The translations under genes were made by a program, and so were the position numbers. Shown here in pieces: positions 11,430 to 23,660 of a DNA stretch of 64,000 nt. The stretch covers positions 53,841,070 to 53,905,069 of the forward strand of contig CM049320.1 in the NCBI GenBank assembly GCA_026874595.1, written 5' to 3'. This DNA is from Sipunculus nudus. Its lineage: Eukaryota > Annelida > Sipuncula > Golfingiida > Sipunculidae. The notes under the pieces are model-generated. The model did not search any database and was not told where the DNA came from. It saw nothing but the letters and a program-made list of their open reading frames with translations. Position 1 is the stretch's first letter. Each line of letters starts with the position of its first letter.

Positions 11430-13973
11430 CTGTCCTTTATTTCAACCTATTAAGATGTCCAAATGGGTAACAGAAACGTTGTTTTAACTTTTAAAAGATC
11501 CGTTTTAGGCTCGTTAAAAAAAATATTTAAAAAATGACATTTGGAAACTGTATCGCGATACGCAATATACGAATGACCGTATCGCGATTTACCGATATAT
11601 CAATCATATCGCGCAGCCCCACTTAATAATAATACGATACAATATTTTCAATTAATACCCATGTCGAAAGGTACTGAGTTAACTTGCAGCACTAGACAAC
11701 CAATGATGCCACTATTTTTCACGAATAATTATCGTCCTTAAGCTTAATTATAGATTAAAATGTGATATATTGGATGAGCCTTAACTGCACGAAAGATCAA
11801 ATAATATAAAGAATAGACCGAGCACGAAGGTGTCAGGTTGTTTCAAAGGAAGAACCTTGATAAAATACAGAGTACCTGAATTTCCAATTGCTCGGACATC
11901 AATCAAACCCGTACTCCCCTTTGATCTTGCTCTGGTATTGAGAGAACAATGCCAAGGTTCACTTTAAGATCTTTAAAATACAGCCCACTCTTTGTTTTTG
12001 TTGTTTTATCATTATTTTTATCTTACGATTAAAAAGTAGGGCAAAAATGTATTAAAATATGTTGTTCGGCCGTCGTGTGAAATTCTCACAAATTTGTGGG
12101 AGTCTGATTAACAAAAATCGCTCTAATGTGAAATATAATTGAACATATATGAACTCTAAGGAAAACTCTAAAAGCTCTAAGAAAATACGACAGAATATTC
12201 CCATACATTTCCGTACGTTACACCAGCGAAGGTCCCAGGTAATTTTCAAGTTTTCTGCAGGACATATGTTGTGCGACGTGCTTGAAGGCCATGTTAGGAC
12301 GGATAGATTTTGCTGTTGAAATCTCCTGACAGAATGTACTGAAATTGCTCTAAAATAAGGTATATGTACTTTGATCAAATTCGGAACAGTTTATGGGTTG
12401 AAGACGTGGAGGGTTTTTGGTTTAAACCTATTAAAATCACAATTATAACGAACAGTATCAATTTTAACCATCTTAATTTGGATGCACAAAACGATATTAA
12501 GAAAAGATGATGTTATAATAGGGAATAACTTTATTAATAAGAATGTAAATGAATCTAGACGTCTGTCTCATTTTTTTATCCCAAAACTCTCCTAATATTC
12601 TTACCTAATCATTCTACTGTTTTCCTAATGTTTTACCATCATTTAGTTTAACATACTTATTATAGGTCAATAAGTGCAAACCTATTGTGGAAAATGTGAA
12701 AGTGCATGACCTTAAGACAAACAACCTTTACAAAAAAATTCTTTAAATATATTGTCTGTTTCGATTTTTACATCCTCTATAGGGAGAATCCAAGTCCATT
12801 CTACTATCGATGGAAACCTCAGTGGTCCCTGTTTATATTACCATCTGCCACTGATGCTAACATACAGGTTTATTCCACCGTAAAATTGGCCATAAACGGT
12901 TAATAAAGATTTGATTGAACTGGCTGGAAATGACCAGGAAATCTACCAAATCCTTTCGCTCACTCAGTGGGGATCAATAACACTGAGCGAGAGATGATGT
13001 TTACAGGATCCTGTAAAGACCAACAACACTTAATAAGAGACTGCGACAACCGGTACAGTTTATACGAGGTGCTGGCCAATCAGACTCTCGCAACTGTAGG
13101 CGGAAATTTGCCTTTAAGGTAGCAGGACTGGTGAAAATCCTAAAAATTGGTGTTTTTTCAATAAAAGGTATACGTAATATTGAATACTGGGCGGATCTAA
13201 TGCACCCGAACCCATTTTGGGTGGCCGGTTACATTTTGTGGAAAAGGGTTATTTCTATTCAGTAAACACCAAGTTGTGTTGACAAGGTGTTTGTAAACTA
13301 ACTCCAGCCCTCCCACAGGCCTGTCAATCACTCTGCCCCCAGCCCCTCACCTGGATCATTCAGCCAATCGCGAGGTGCAAGTGTTTAATTAATGCATGGG
13401 CCAAGTACCTCCGTGCACGAGGTGGCAAGAACTGACGGTCGACGTTTGATAGCCCAATCTAATTAGCTGAGCATACAACTGATAAGCGTTGGAGAGCAAC
13501 CCTAACTCTAGCTAACAAACATGTCTTTGTGAATGATCTGTTAGTGACATTGGCTTTTCTGTCTTTTTTTTTTTCGGGAATGTTACGCCGAAACACAAAT
13601 TGTCACTTGACATCATGTTATTTCTGCTAAATCCTGAGCCTATCGACAGATACGTAAAATTATTTTATAATAAGCTGCTTCATATCCCAACAATAACGTC
13701 TATGATATTCATACTGTCAACACCGCAACAAATAAATATTACGCCAATACTAGACGAAACTACGATGGGCCGCATGTGTCATAGTGTGACTGCCCATGTG
13801 AAATCAACAACCGTCATTATGCTGACTGACCTACAACCGTGTTTTACCAAACGTCACATTGCAGAGGCGTAGCCAGGATTCATGGAGGGGGGGGAGACAG
13901 CTCGGGGGAGGATGCAGTATAAAATATGGCCACAGAATACTCATATGTATGTATGTATGTGCACACACACTCG

Positions 13974-13975
<2 letters not shown>
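11430..13975. other. AT-rich spacer, no gene supported
   Basis: A hAT-like fragment lies at 11543-11620 (separate entry). At 13863-13880 GAGGCGTAGCCAGG followed by a G-run resembles one end of a hAT-type element, but no matching far end was found. The rest shows no motif-bearing open frame. Confidence 0.4.
11543..11620 (-). mobile_element. hAT-like MITE end (TATCGCGATA type)
   Basis: The minus strand starts GGGGCTGCGCGATATG and continues with ATCGATAT- and TATCGCGATACG-type words. A related copy lies at 32940-33045. Ends of the form GGGCTGCRCGATA are widespread in hAT-type non-autonomous elements. Only one terminus is seen. Confidence 0.5.

Positions 13976-13977
<2 letters not shown>

Positions 13978-14048
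<71 letters not shown>
13978..14048. repeat. (TA)n microsatellite
   Basis: About 35 TA units, just after a short GTAT run and a CACACA run. Confidence 0.98.
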
Positions 14049-14049
<1 letters not shown>

Positions 14050-14805
14050 TCAAATGGCCCATGCATGACATGTGATTTCACAAGAAGAAGTGTCCCTCAT
14101 ATACGGCTGAGTGATTATACGTATAATGAATGTGGCGCTGTATGCATATTATAATTCAACCACAATGAGATTACACATCAAACCTAAATGTTACAGTAAT
14201 TAAATCCAAGCGTGGTGCAGGTATTATGCGGGCAAACATATTTACGTATGCCGAATCGCCCGCAAACAAGAACAATCGCCCATACTTTAATTACAGTGTG
14301 TGGTCTAGGGGAGAGTACATGATTCACAAACGAGTGCGAACTTGGATATGGAGGCGGTAAACTCACATAAAAAAAGTTAAAAAGACTAGATTTGAGAAAC
14401 GAATATACAGTCGTAGACATTACGGAATAAAATAAATTTAACAATTTAAATAATATAGAACACATTATACATGACGGTGTTTAATGGGTAATAATTATGA
14501 TTTTTTACGACAATCTGTTTTAAATTTCTGAAATATGATTGTTTTATAGAAGGCAAAGTTATTCACAAACGTTTAACAGAAAAGGAACAAGATAACGTCA
14601 CTTACGCGAATAATATTTTGGTACATCATTTTAGGCTGAGCTCGTGTTATGTGTGTTAACGGTGGGACATATGCTACCATTATTACTGATTATACATTTT
14701 GCACACAGACTGCTTCAAATATAATGATTTAATTATACGTTCCAGGTTTGAACCAATAATGAATGAGGAAGCCCGCAGGCTGTCACGCTATGTATATATA
14801 TCACG

Positions 14806-15081
<276 letters not shown>

Positions 15082-15527
15082 TATGTTTATATATGGTTTC
15101 GAAGGAAGAATATTTTAAGAGTTCGGGACGCTCAGGCCAACACTATGGCGCGTGTGTAAATAAAATTGAGATACCATAAACAAGAATATATATATACAGA
15201 GCACTGCTCATGGTATTTACAATGTTGCGTTACGGCACAAATGTGTATGAAAAAAATGTATCATCTTTATGTTTCAGACTGTTAAACATAAACATATCAC
15301 ATTATCATAAGGTATGTGTAAATACAATTTAACAAAATTCAGTCATATAATAAATTAAACTAATCAAAAGAGCCTCATCCTTGGACTTCCTTAAATTGAA
15401 CAGCTGACCTCAATATCTCAACGTACAGTCCCCCTCTTTTATTTATCAAAACCCGTTTCGTCAGATACCCCGTGATCGATTAACATTCTAAATAAATTCT
15501 TGACCTCGGAACATCATTTGGCGCTGC

Positions 15528-15675
15528 ATGAACAGCCAGGTAAATCAACAAGCTGCAATAATTCTAATGTTAGTTTTAGCTCATACACTGTCCATACGCC
15601 AATCCTCTTGTGTTACTTCAAGAAGTAAAAGTCAGCACGATATTATTTTTTTACACTCCGATTACATCTGTCAAG
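15528..15675 (+). CDS. Secreted six-Cys protein, exon 1 (signal peptide)
   Basis: ATG at 15528 opens a 49-codon exon that ends at a donor CAAG|GTATTT (GT at 15676-15677), leaving one base of a split codon. Residues 9-22 (AAIILMLVLAHTLS) are a clear signal-peptide core, and cysteines stand at 28 and 48. The exon joins in phase to 16760-17043 to give a 143-residue secreted protein. The start context is weak (T at -3). An alternative donor CAGGTAAAT lies at 15536-15544 but would not keep phase with the second exon. I do not recognise the family. Confidence 0.5.
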
Positions 15676-16557
15676 GTATTTTTTTTTTTTCACTGGAGGT
15701 CGTTCATACGAAGGTTAATTAATTCGTGACCAGGGTTATTCTAATATAAAGACCATAAAACCAATAAAGTTTTCTTTATTTTATGGACCCTAGGTAAATA
15801 ATGCAGGGAAACGCCATCGATAGTGAGGACCCAGAAGAAAAAAAAGGACTGGGGAATCCAGGAGAATTTTTTAGCCTTGGCAAGGGTGTGTGCTCTACTG
15901 AGAACCATTGTATGTTACTTCATCATTCAAATTCATTTACTTAAAGCAGTATCAGTAAAGGTTGTTATACGGATCTAATACAGAACTGATAGTCCCAAAA
16001 GGAATTGTTTTATGCATGCTTTTTGCCGTGTCTTTTTGTGGCTTGCAGCAAACCTCGGTCGACTTATTAATATTTTATATAGACATGTATGTCATTACTT
16101 AATGATTCACATAAACCTTGGCAAATCGAAAAGAAAAATAAAATGTTCTCAATCTCCGGGCTGGTTCAAATACACTTGGGACGCAACTTAAAAAAAAAAG
16201 GAAAGACGCCAACTTCATTGTAATCAGTATCAATCATGTAAAATGAATAAAATATTAACGCCCATAATTACTTTCACCTGGTATTGTTTCAGTCATGGAA
16301 AGTTATTTTATGGTGTAATCAAGATACCATTATGCTGTAGTTAAGATTGTGTGTTTGAGCGTCCCTGACTCCATGTCAGACTTTGTGTACAGGACGAAGA
16401 AGGGGTTGGTCATTATCAGGTTTTATTGTAATAAACCATATACTGTTCAAAATATTATGACAGCTACCAAGAAATCATTAATATCGAGTATCATTTTACG
16501 TAATTTGGCAAGTTTATTGGCTATGTATTTGTGTACAGGAAGAGCTACCCGTAAATA

Positions 16558-16560
16558 CAA

Positions 16561-16617
<57 letters not shown>
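16558..16617. repeat. (CA)n(TA)n compound microsatellite
   Basis: About 11 CA units run directly into about 18 TA units. A near copy of the flank AATTAACTTGTTTGTATATATA recurs before the next tract. Confidence 0.97.
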
Positions 16618-16622
<5 letters not shown>

Positions 16623-16679
16623 CTTGTTTGTATATATATAAACACAAACACTTTAATTTTATACATATATAATTAACCT

Positions 16680-16683
<4 letters not shown>

Positions 16684-16743
<60 letters not shown>
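16684..16743. repeat. (TA)n microsatellite
   Basis: About 30 TA units, ending 16 bp before the predicted acceptor at 16758-16759. Confidence 0.98.
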
Positions 16744-16749
<6 letters not shown>

Positions 16750-16759
16750 CCATTTTCAG

Positions 16760-17043
16760 TGTCAGCCAGAAGATATTACGCTGGAACAGCTGTATTACCA
16801 ATTAACCTCAAGGCCTCGTCTGATCGTCCATCAGGTAGAGACACAATAAGGAGTAGATGTAGTTTCAATAAAGTACAGCATATTGTTAGTGAGCATTGTC
16901 ACTGTCTGACGCACTCTGATCCACAGTCAGTGCCAGGAATACCTAACGATGTTTCTGCCGAGAAGTACAAACACTACAAAGAAAAAAAGGCCGCTTGTCG
17001 TATGATCACAATGGATTATAATCTTCCTCAGTTCGACTACTAA
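16760..17043 (+). CDS. Secreted six-Cys protein, terminal exon
   Basis: The exon starts after acceptor TTTTCAG with two bases completing the codon left open by exon 1, and is then open for 93 residues to TAA at 17041. The peptide holds four cysteines at protein positions 83, 96, 98 and 129 (motifs RSRCSF, EHCHCLTH, AACRM) and ends MDYNLPQFDY. With the two in exon 1 this makes six cysteines, compatible with three disulfides in a secreted cytokine- or hormone-like protein. A basic doublet lies at ARR near 52-54 and at KEKK near 123-126. AATAAA at 17665 and 17693 could end the transcript. I cannot name the family. A chance open frame remains possible, though agreement of phase and signal peptide argues against it. 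Confidence 0.5.
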
Positions 17044-18500
17044 GCCGTTTTTTATGTAGTCATCTGAACTGTCATTTACCTCTTAATAGTGCAAACGTAT
17101 GAACTGACAGAGACTGCTTTTCCCCCGGGTCTTTTCAGAATGTGGGAGAGTCGTGAACATCATAAAACAATTCCCTGAGCAGGTAATAGTGTGACTGGCT
17201 GGTCTATAACGCACTATACCTAACCAGCGGGTATCTCAAGGCACCAGACATTAATGTACTTCTTCCACGAGCCAAAGACTACCACAGTAAATTCTACCAA
17301 GTGATACCACCTGTCAGGCAGTGATCGCGGAATGGGCAATAGGTGGCTTGTGTTATTCATTATGCGGGTAAATTTTACTGAAGAACAAGACTTCTTGAAT
17401 TGAAACATTCTTGAAAAATGCCGAGTGAAGTTAAAGTCCGTCCACGTGCGACCTGCTATCTGGTGTTCCAGAAAACCAGACAAGTGATGTTAATGTAGCA
17501 CACTATGCTGCAACAGCTAGGAGCAGCCGCTGTTAAGGCGTTGGGCTGCTTGTAAGCAATTTCTGATTAGATGAAACAGCATGTAGCGGCTGTTACCCTT
17601 ACATTAGAAGCATCTCCCCCAGGGCACTGGGACTCGCGGCTAAGAAACCAGAATCACTCCCTGTAATAAAAAAAAAAAACCTGACATGCTGCAATAAATC
17701 AGACATCGGCTCATCAGGAAATGGTTATAATACCAAACAACTGTATCAGATGGGAAACTTACCAACTGGGAGTATATAAATGTGAAATAAAAGAGAAATA
17801 TTGCTGGAAGAGGAATAGAAATTCACCAGAGCTGGATTACATCGAAATTTTGGCACTTTGTAACTAATGATGCATGTTGACCTTTGGTACCTGTTGCTCA
17901 GCTGAAGATACAAAGAAGGTAGTTACGCCTGATATAAAACAATTCATACCCAAAGTACATTGTCGAGGCAAACTGGCCAACTAAAAGAAATGAAAGTATA
18001 GATTTCATGAATCAGAATTTATGATCTTTTACCTTTGTTGTGAAAAAAAATCAAGAAAAATAAGAGGTTAGTTTTTATTCGGTATTAAATAACTGTTATA
18101 TGGATACCTATGAATGCCAAGTACGCAATACAAGATATGCATAAAATAGTAGTCATAGATTTATAGATCATTGGGAAATTAAAACCTGTGTTGTGAGTAA
18201 GCACTGAGTTTTCACGAGATCAAGTCCTTTCTGCATTGGCAACCTAAAGACATATATGTAAATATTTATTGTGTTCGGATTCATAAGAGTGTGGATATAT
18301 GCTTTCATTCCGAGGCAAGGGAAAGCAGGTGTGATGAAGAATAAGGCTAATTCAAACAGTGAACTGTATGGGGGACTTTTTACGGATTAAGAATTTCTCA
18401 AGGACACGTATTCAGACGACGTACTAACAGAAAAAGAATGGCAAATTCCTTATAGGTTGTGTCATAAATCCCAGTGTTTTACGTCATCAAATTTTGTGTT
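17044..18500. other. Spacer between the two candidate genes
   Basis: It holds the presumed 3' untranslated region of the secreted-protein gene, with AATAAA at 17665-17670 and 17693-17698, then AT-rich sequence. The GPCR frame is open upstream from 18391, but no ATG lies before 18502. Confidence 0.4.
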
Positions 18501-18519
18501 CATGTGGATCACGAGAGAA

Positions 18520-19620
18520 ATGGAAGGCACCATTTCAAGTTCTTATGAAGTGACCACTAATAATGAATCTGTCACGTTCGCCACCAGCACGAGAAAGGCG
18601 GGGGAACCATTTGGGGAGCTAATTGACGGCTGGTCGTCAGCAGTGCGTTTCTATGGTACTTCCATAGTAACCATAACAGGATCCATTAGCAACCTCCTAG
18701 CATTAATTGTGATAGCAAACAGCAAATTGAGGACCATGTCCACGGGAGTGTACATGCTTGCCCTTTGCATAACGGACACGCTGGTGCTAATTTCGGAGCG
18801 TTTGTACTCACTAATTGACCCGAGGCTTGATTACCTCGTGCCGGGTAGCCGAGACGCTTGCCGAACTCTCGCTTACTTGAAATACTCCAGTCGTATGCAT
18901 TCCGCGTTGTTAATTGTATGTATTAACATAGAGCGTTATAGCTTAGTAGCTTTGCCTCTCAAGGCATCTCGGATTGCTAATCAAAGAACTGCAATATGGC
19001 TTGTGATAGGGTCTCTGTTATTTTCATTGCTAGCTACGTCATACGCCTTGCCATGCTTAAGTTTTCATCCAAAAGCCGGATGTATAGTTATATTTTCTTA
19101 TGCTAAAGTGTACGAGTATGGCTCGTTAATAGTCGATATAGGTATAGGAGAAGTGATAACAAGTGTCGCAGTATTAGTCCTGGCAATTCTCATCGTAGAG
19201 CGACTGATGTACGCAAAATCGCGCAGGGAGAGTATTACTTCCGGGTCAATGCGGCGCAAGGTCGAAGGTCAAGGTAAGAACAGCCCAAACAAGGCCTTGC
19301 GTCACGTGACCATTATGCTATTGACTGTATCACTTGCGTTCATATTCTTACGCATTCCTTATACCCTTGTATGGATACCACGCTATATTAATTCTACTAA
19401 TCCCAAATTTCCTCACGATCGTTTCTTACAAGCACTAGATGTTTCATATGTTATAGGACTATTGAATTATGGCATTAATTTTTATCTGTACTGTGTAAGT
19501 GGCAGATGTTTCAGAAGAGATATGAAAAAGATGTGTATCAAAATGAAAAAGAAATGTAAGCGGAAACGTAGATTTGAACATATACCCTTGAGCGTCCGTT
19601 TTACTAAAGTAACTCCATAA
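18520..19620 (+). CDS. Rhodopsin-class (class A) peptide-type GPCR, intronless
   Basis: A complete seven-helix receptor. From ATG at 18520 it has 366 residues. I prefer this start over the ATG at 18502 (21 bases earlier context TTC, T at +4) because it has G at -3 and G at +4. Helices lie roughly at 45-67, 76-97, 112-138, 157-179, 202-228, 262-285 and 304-326. Hallmarks visible are Asp86 in helix 2, Cys114 and Cys188 for the extracellular disulfide, ERY at 138-140 in place of DRY, Trp160 in helix 4, Pro280 in helix 6, and NFYLY at 320-324 in place of NPxxY, followed by a Cys- and Lys-rich helix 8. An N-glycosylation site (NES, N15) lies in the N-terminal tail. The NFxxY form and SGRCFRR tail recall invertebrate neuropeptide receptors of the FMRFamide/TRH-like sort. 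It should signal at the plasma membrane through G proteins; the ligand is unknown. Confidence 0.88.
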   Translation: MEGTISSSYEVTTNNESVTFATSTRKAGEPFGELIDGWSSAVRFYGTSIVTITGSISNLLALIVIANSKLRTMSTGVYMLALCITDTLVLISERLYSLIDPRLDYLVPGSRDACRTLAYLKYSSRMHSALLIVCINIERYSLVALPLKASRIANQRTAIWLVIGSLLFSLLATSYALPCLSFHPKAGCIVIFSYAKVYEYGSLIVDIGIGEVITSVAVLVLAILIVERLMYAKSRRESITSGSMRRKVEGQGKNSPNKALRHVTIMLLTVSLAFIFLRIPYTLVWIPRYINSTNPKFPHDRFLQALDVSYVIGLLNYGINFYLYCVSGRCFRRDMKKMCIKMKKKCKRKRRFEHIPLSVRFTKVTP

Positions 19621-19630
19621 TCATTATATA

Positions 19631-20153
19631 CAGTAGAGCGCCGTTTTCCCGAAAGCCCCGGGGGACAAGCATTTTGTTCGTAAAAACGAACTTTCGGAAA
19701 TGCGGTCAATGGTCTAGCGGCAAGTTAGTACGACAGTTAAAGATTAATTTAACGCCATTTTACCCGAGGAACACGGTGTTATTTTCGATATTCGTAATTG
19801 ACGACCTGGACGTATAAAAAAAAATATTGGATTATTGCTGAGCATGATTGGCAAAGATCAGTATAACCTGCTTTAAGGATACGTGGGTGCTCTTTTTTAT
19901 CAAATTCACTGGATGGAAAGGTCAAATAACATTGCCAAGGAACACGGTGTTTCCTATCGATCTACGTAATTGGAGACCGGGACATTTAAAAGCTGCTCGA
20001 GCACAAGCGTTTAATGAATTATACCTCACCAATGCTGATGCGTGTATAGTGCTCAGTTATTTGGCATGACATCCTGTCCCAAGCCGACGAACTATGCTTG
20101 CTTGAAAAACGAATTTTCGGAAATTCGGCATTCGGAAATACTGCGCTCTACTT
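19631..20153. mobile_element. pogo/Tigger-like MITE in GPCR 3' region
   Basis: The left end CAGTAGAGCGCCGTTTTCCC and the right end, read in reverse complement, AAGTAGAGCGCAGTATTTCC form diverged terminal inverted repeats. TA dinucleotides flank both ends (19629-19630 and 20154-20155). CAGTA termini with TA target duplication are typical of pogo/Tigger-type elements. The 523-bp body carries a diverged internal duplication (GGAACACGGTGTT at about 19777 and 19939) and no transposase. It starts eleven bases after the GPCR stop codon. Confidence 0.75.
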
Positions 20154-20155
20154 TA

Positions 20156-22400
20156 TTAAGATTTAAAATCATTAATGCCATAATTATTAGGTTTATACTA
20201 CGCAGGCAGTCACATCATACTGCTAACTGTTTATTCTCCAGACATTTTTGTTCCGAAACATTCATATTAGAAAATATTTTTTTACGGTCTGAACAAAAAG
20301 ATTTCTTTTATATGTGTTACATTTACGAGTTATAGAATAAACCGAATTTTTAGCTCTATCATAAAGTTCTTCAAAATTTTACTGGAAACTTCACATAAGA
20401 ATACAGGGAGAGTGGAAAGAAAGACAAAGTTCCTATATAATACCGACGAAGATACATTGTTATCTTCTACGGTATTATACTGATCCCGGTGGGTATCTAT
20501 GATGTTGTTGTGATGATTTTAAATATAAATCATGATAATATTTTATGATATTTTAATCTTTTGTATATACGCTGAATACATGCACAGTAAATGGTGAAAC
20601 TATTAAAGGAGATGACGAAGGTACGAATTAATATTTCCTCTTTATTTTTATACATTTATGCGTGGAGGTAACCGCTTCCATTTATCAATGCTGACTTAGT
20701 TAATGATATACATCTTCAGAATTCCGGTTCTGGTTCAGACTACAAGATGGTAGCACATGCATTCTCTCCTTTATGTGTGTAATGGTAATATGAGCGATGT
20801 TATCCCCTAAAGGCGCACTCGTGTGTAATTGAAACACGGACCCTGGGTCATCTCAACGCTCCTCGACGGAGACTCGACTCGATCTCACGGTTATAAGTTT
20901 TGTATAAATATAAAGGCACATGTAATATGTAATGTCTTTAAACTAGCTTCAGTCTGAATTACAATTAATACCAATTTCATATATTGTATATAAGAATTTC
21001 ATTGTGTAATCACACATTAAAAAATTGATTTAATGAGCCATGCGTATCTGCCAGCCTTACAGCCTGTCCTGTTTGTTCTGTTTATAAAGTTTTGTATAGC
21101 CAGTTGGTAATTCAAGTAGGTATTATTCGCTAATTTAGATATAAAAAAAACGAACACAGTGTTATTATAGCTGTAAACACAATCATATTAAACAAATCAT
21201 GTATATTTATGTCCTAAGACCACTAACATCAGGTTTATGTGATATTTTAATTATAAATTTGATTTTAACTTTGTTCTAATAACACAGTGGTTTCAGTCTG
21301 TAAATCCTCGTTTTCCACAACCTGCAAATGCATCCCCCCCCTACACACACATACATATTTTGCCAACAAAAAAGAATATCATTTTGCTTAAGAATTGTTT
21401 TTTTTAACTAACATGTGTCATAGTGTCAAATTCCTCAGACATCAAAGATTTGCAAGATTTAAGAAATAACTAAAACCAAAATGTATAATTAATGCAGGAT
21501 TCACCTATTAAAACAAGAACTTAAGTTCTTTTTCGAAATCACAACTGGCGGATCAAATCGGCAAAGGGTCGCGTTGCACCCCCCCCCCCCCCCCACCACA
21601 CACACACACACCTTTTATGGCAAAGATTTCAATTGTTTGTTTCTGAAGCGAGAATATTCCATAATTTTTACCAAAATTGCTTCTAAATTACATTTTTAGA
21701 ATTAGAATGGAAACTGTTAAGACGTTCCACACCATACGAGGGGGGGGGTACTCCCTCACCCACCAATCGCTTTCAATCGACAATCCCCGTGTCACGTGAG
21801 TAAGACCCTAAGTTGAAGTTATAGAACGTTAAAGATATAAAGTTATATAAAGTTATGAAGGAAGTTATAGTCATAGTTATAGATATAGAGCGTATATCCG
21901 CTGCGTAAGAAGTGTATATTTTTCGGGTACTTTAAGCATTAAGAGGTTTAAAACGAAGCTTTAGTCTCATTAATCTTGGAAATAATAAAGGTTAATTAAA
22001 TCAATTCAGACATGTTCATATATTTGTCCTTATCAGCGCATATTAACGTTCACCGGGACTTTTAGGAGTGACCGGAAATGAAAAGGAAAAGCACACTTCC
22101 GGGAAAAGAAGTTTTATCAATGGTAAGTTGTGGTTAACGTCATTAGCTTAACCGCTAATTAGATCGAAAAAGGGGAACCATTATATTTGTATCGACAATG
22201 GCTCACAAAAATTCCCAGTGAACATAAATTGTATTACCCTTATTCAAATCATTTGCAAAGTACTGCTACATTAAGTAAAGGAAGACAGGGAATTTGCTTA
22301 CAATGACTGTAAGTTTCATTGCTTAAACATTTGCTCAGCTTCCACAGAAACTTGCAAAGTTTTTGTGGGATCATATTGTTGCAATATACTTCACGCGCAT
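20156..22400. other. AT-rich spacer with a hairpin at 20436
   Basis: AATAAA at about 20334 could end the GPCR transcript beyond the MITE. C-runs lie near 21333 and 21581-21595 and a G-run near 21740. No open frame has support. Confidence 0.4.
20436..20479. repeat. Short perfect-looking hairpin, 19-bp stem
   Basis: TATAATACCGACGAAGATA pairs with the reverse complement of TATCTTCTACGGTATTATA around a 6-base loop, with two mismatches. It is too short for a typical miRNA precursor. Confidence 0.7.
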
Positions 22401-22415
22401 ATATATTTTATATGT

Positions 22416-22419
<4 letters not shown>

Positions 22420-22460
<41 letters not shown>

Positions 22461-22606
22461 ATTTAGTATATTTATTATATATATTATATAATATTTATAT
22501 ATATTATCATATATATAAAAGTATATTATATATAAAATTATATATATATTATATAATATATATTATATAATGTATCATATAATATATATTATATAATTAT
22601 ATAAGT

Positions 22607-22643
<37 letters not shown>
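22420..22643. repeat. AT-only tract with (TA)n cores
   Basis: Pure (TA)n at 22422-22457 and 22620-22643 enclose an irregular stretch built almost only of A and T. Confidence 0.95.
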
Positions 22644-22736
22644 GAGATTTTGCATTAGTGTTTGCATCTCAGAATATTCATTGTGCAGCTACTTTTCAAA
22701 TAAAAATCTATCACTATCACGATGATTATTGTTACT

Positions 22737-22799
22737 TATTATTATTATTATTTTTATTTTTATTATTTTTTAATTGTTACTTATTATTATTATTATTAA

Positions 22800-22854
<55 letters not shown>

Positions 22855-22862
22855 TTTATTAT
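22737..22862. repeat. (TTA)n trinucleotide microsatellite
   Basis: ATT/TTA units, imperfect at first and pure from about 22801 to 22852. The frame translates as poly-leucine but this is not a gene. Confidence 0.97.
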
Positions 22863-23489
22863 CATAGATATTCTTGGATATGTGTCACAAATATATCTAA
22901 TATTAAATATGCCCGCCCACTTTCCGTTAATAATAATGTATTTGTAATGAAATAATTTTCACAAATATATTTTTTTCCATCCGCCAGTAAGAAATATCTT
23001 CATAACAAAAAAAAATGTCACAAAGACAGAAGATTACCACAGATTGTGATCATATATTGCAAGGGGGGTTTCAGTGTCGACAACACACAGAGTGTCCCAA
23101 GAGTATCACACTGGCATTAAGGTCAAATGGGGTGATCTGCCCGAAGAACTCCCTGATAAACATCCAATTTAATAACTAACTTTGTTAACTTGAATCTTAG
23201 CCCAGGACCAGACAAACCGGCAGACCTCGACCTCGGGCGTCCGGCATACGGGGACTAGAGCGATGTCGTTCTGATCACTTGACGTCGAGCCTCATTGGAT
23301 TATTGTTCTTGAATCAGGATTATGTTTGGCTTATTAAGATCACATGGTTGGGGAACAGCTTTTGAAATGAGGACAATGATTGGTTATTGTAAGATCCTGT
23401 AATTATTTGAAAGTAATACTGGTCCATGAGTTGGGTGGCTGATCCCGAGTATATGTATAATGGAAACAGACGCGGGGTTTTGAAAGTTT

Positions 23490-23660
23490 TTTGCAATCAT
23501 TTACTAATTTGATCTGGAAGCTGATCTCTCCTTTACCTCCACAGTCAGTAATTTTTATTGTTTTTGATGTTGAATGTCAGTGTCTGTAATTAAACTCGAG
23601 GTCATACTTTACAGTTTGAAGGTGACTGAGGGTGTCAGTCCAATGATGCTCTGTCGGCTG
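23490..23660 (+). repeat. Dispersed repeat B, copy 1
   Basis: Shares GTCTGTAATTAAACTCGAGGT and a following CATAC with the copies near 33.2 and 34.0 kb. Diverged. Confidence 0.45.

Larger units (their letters stand above)
15676..16759 (+). other. Predicted intron of the secreted-protein gene
   Basis: The intron would run from GTATTTTTTT to a pyrimidine-rich TTGTTCCATTTTCAG, 1084 bp in all. It contains a (CA)n(TA)n tract and a second (TA)n tract close to the acceptor, which would place the branch point in or near repeat DNA. Confidence 0.45.

Noticed and set aside
17505-17560. tRNA-like words GCCGCTGTTAAGGCGTTGGGC
   Set aside because: Looks like an A-box region, but no B box or foldable acceptor stem follows.
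18457-18519. Longer N-terminus of the GPCR starting at 18457
   Set aside because: The codon there is TTG; in an animal the first usable ATGs are 18502 and 18520, and the latter has the better context.
22658-22867. Poly-leucine open frame
   Set aside because: Translation of a (TTA)n microsatellite.
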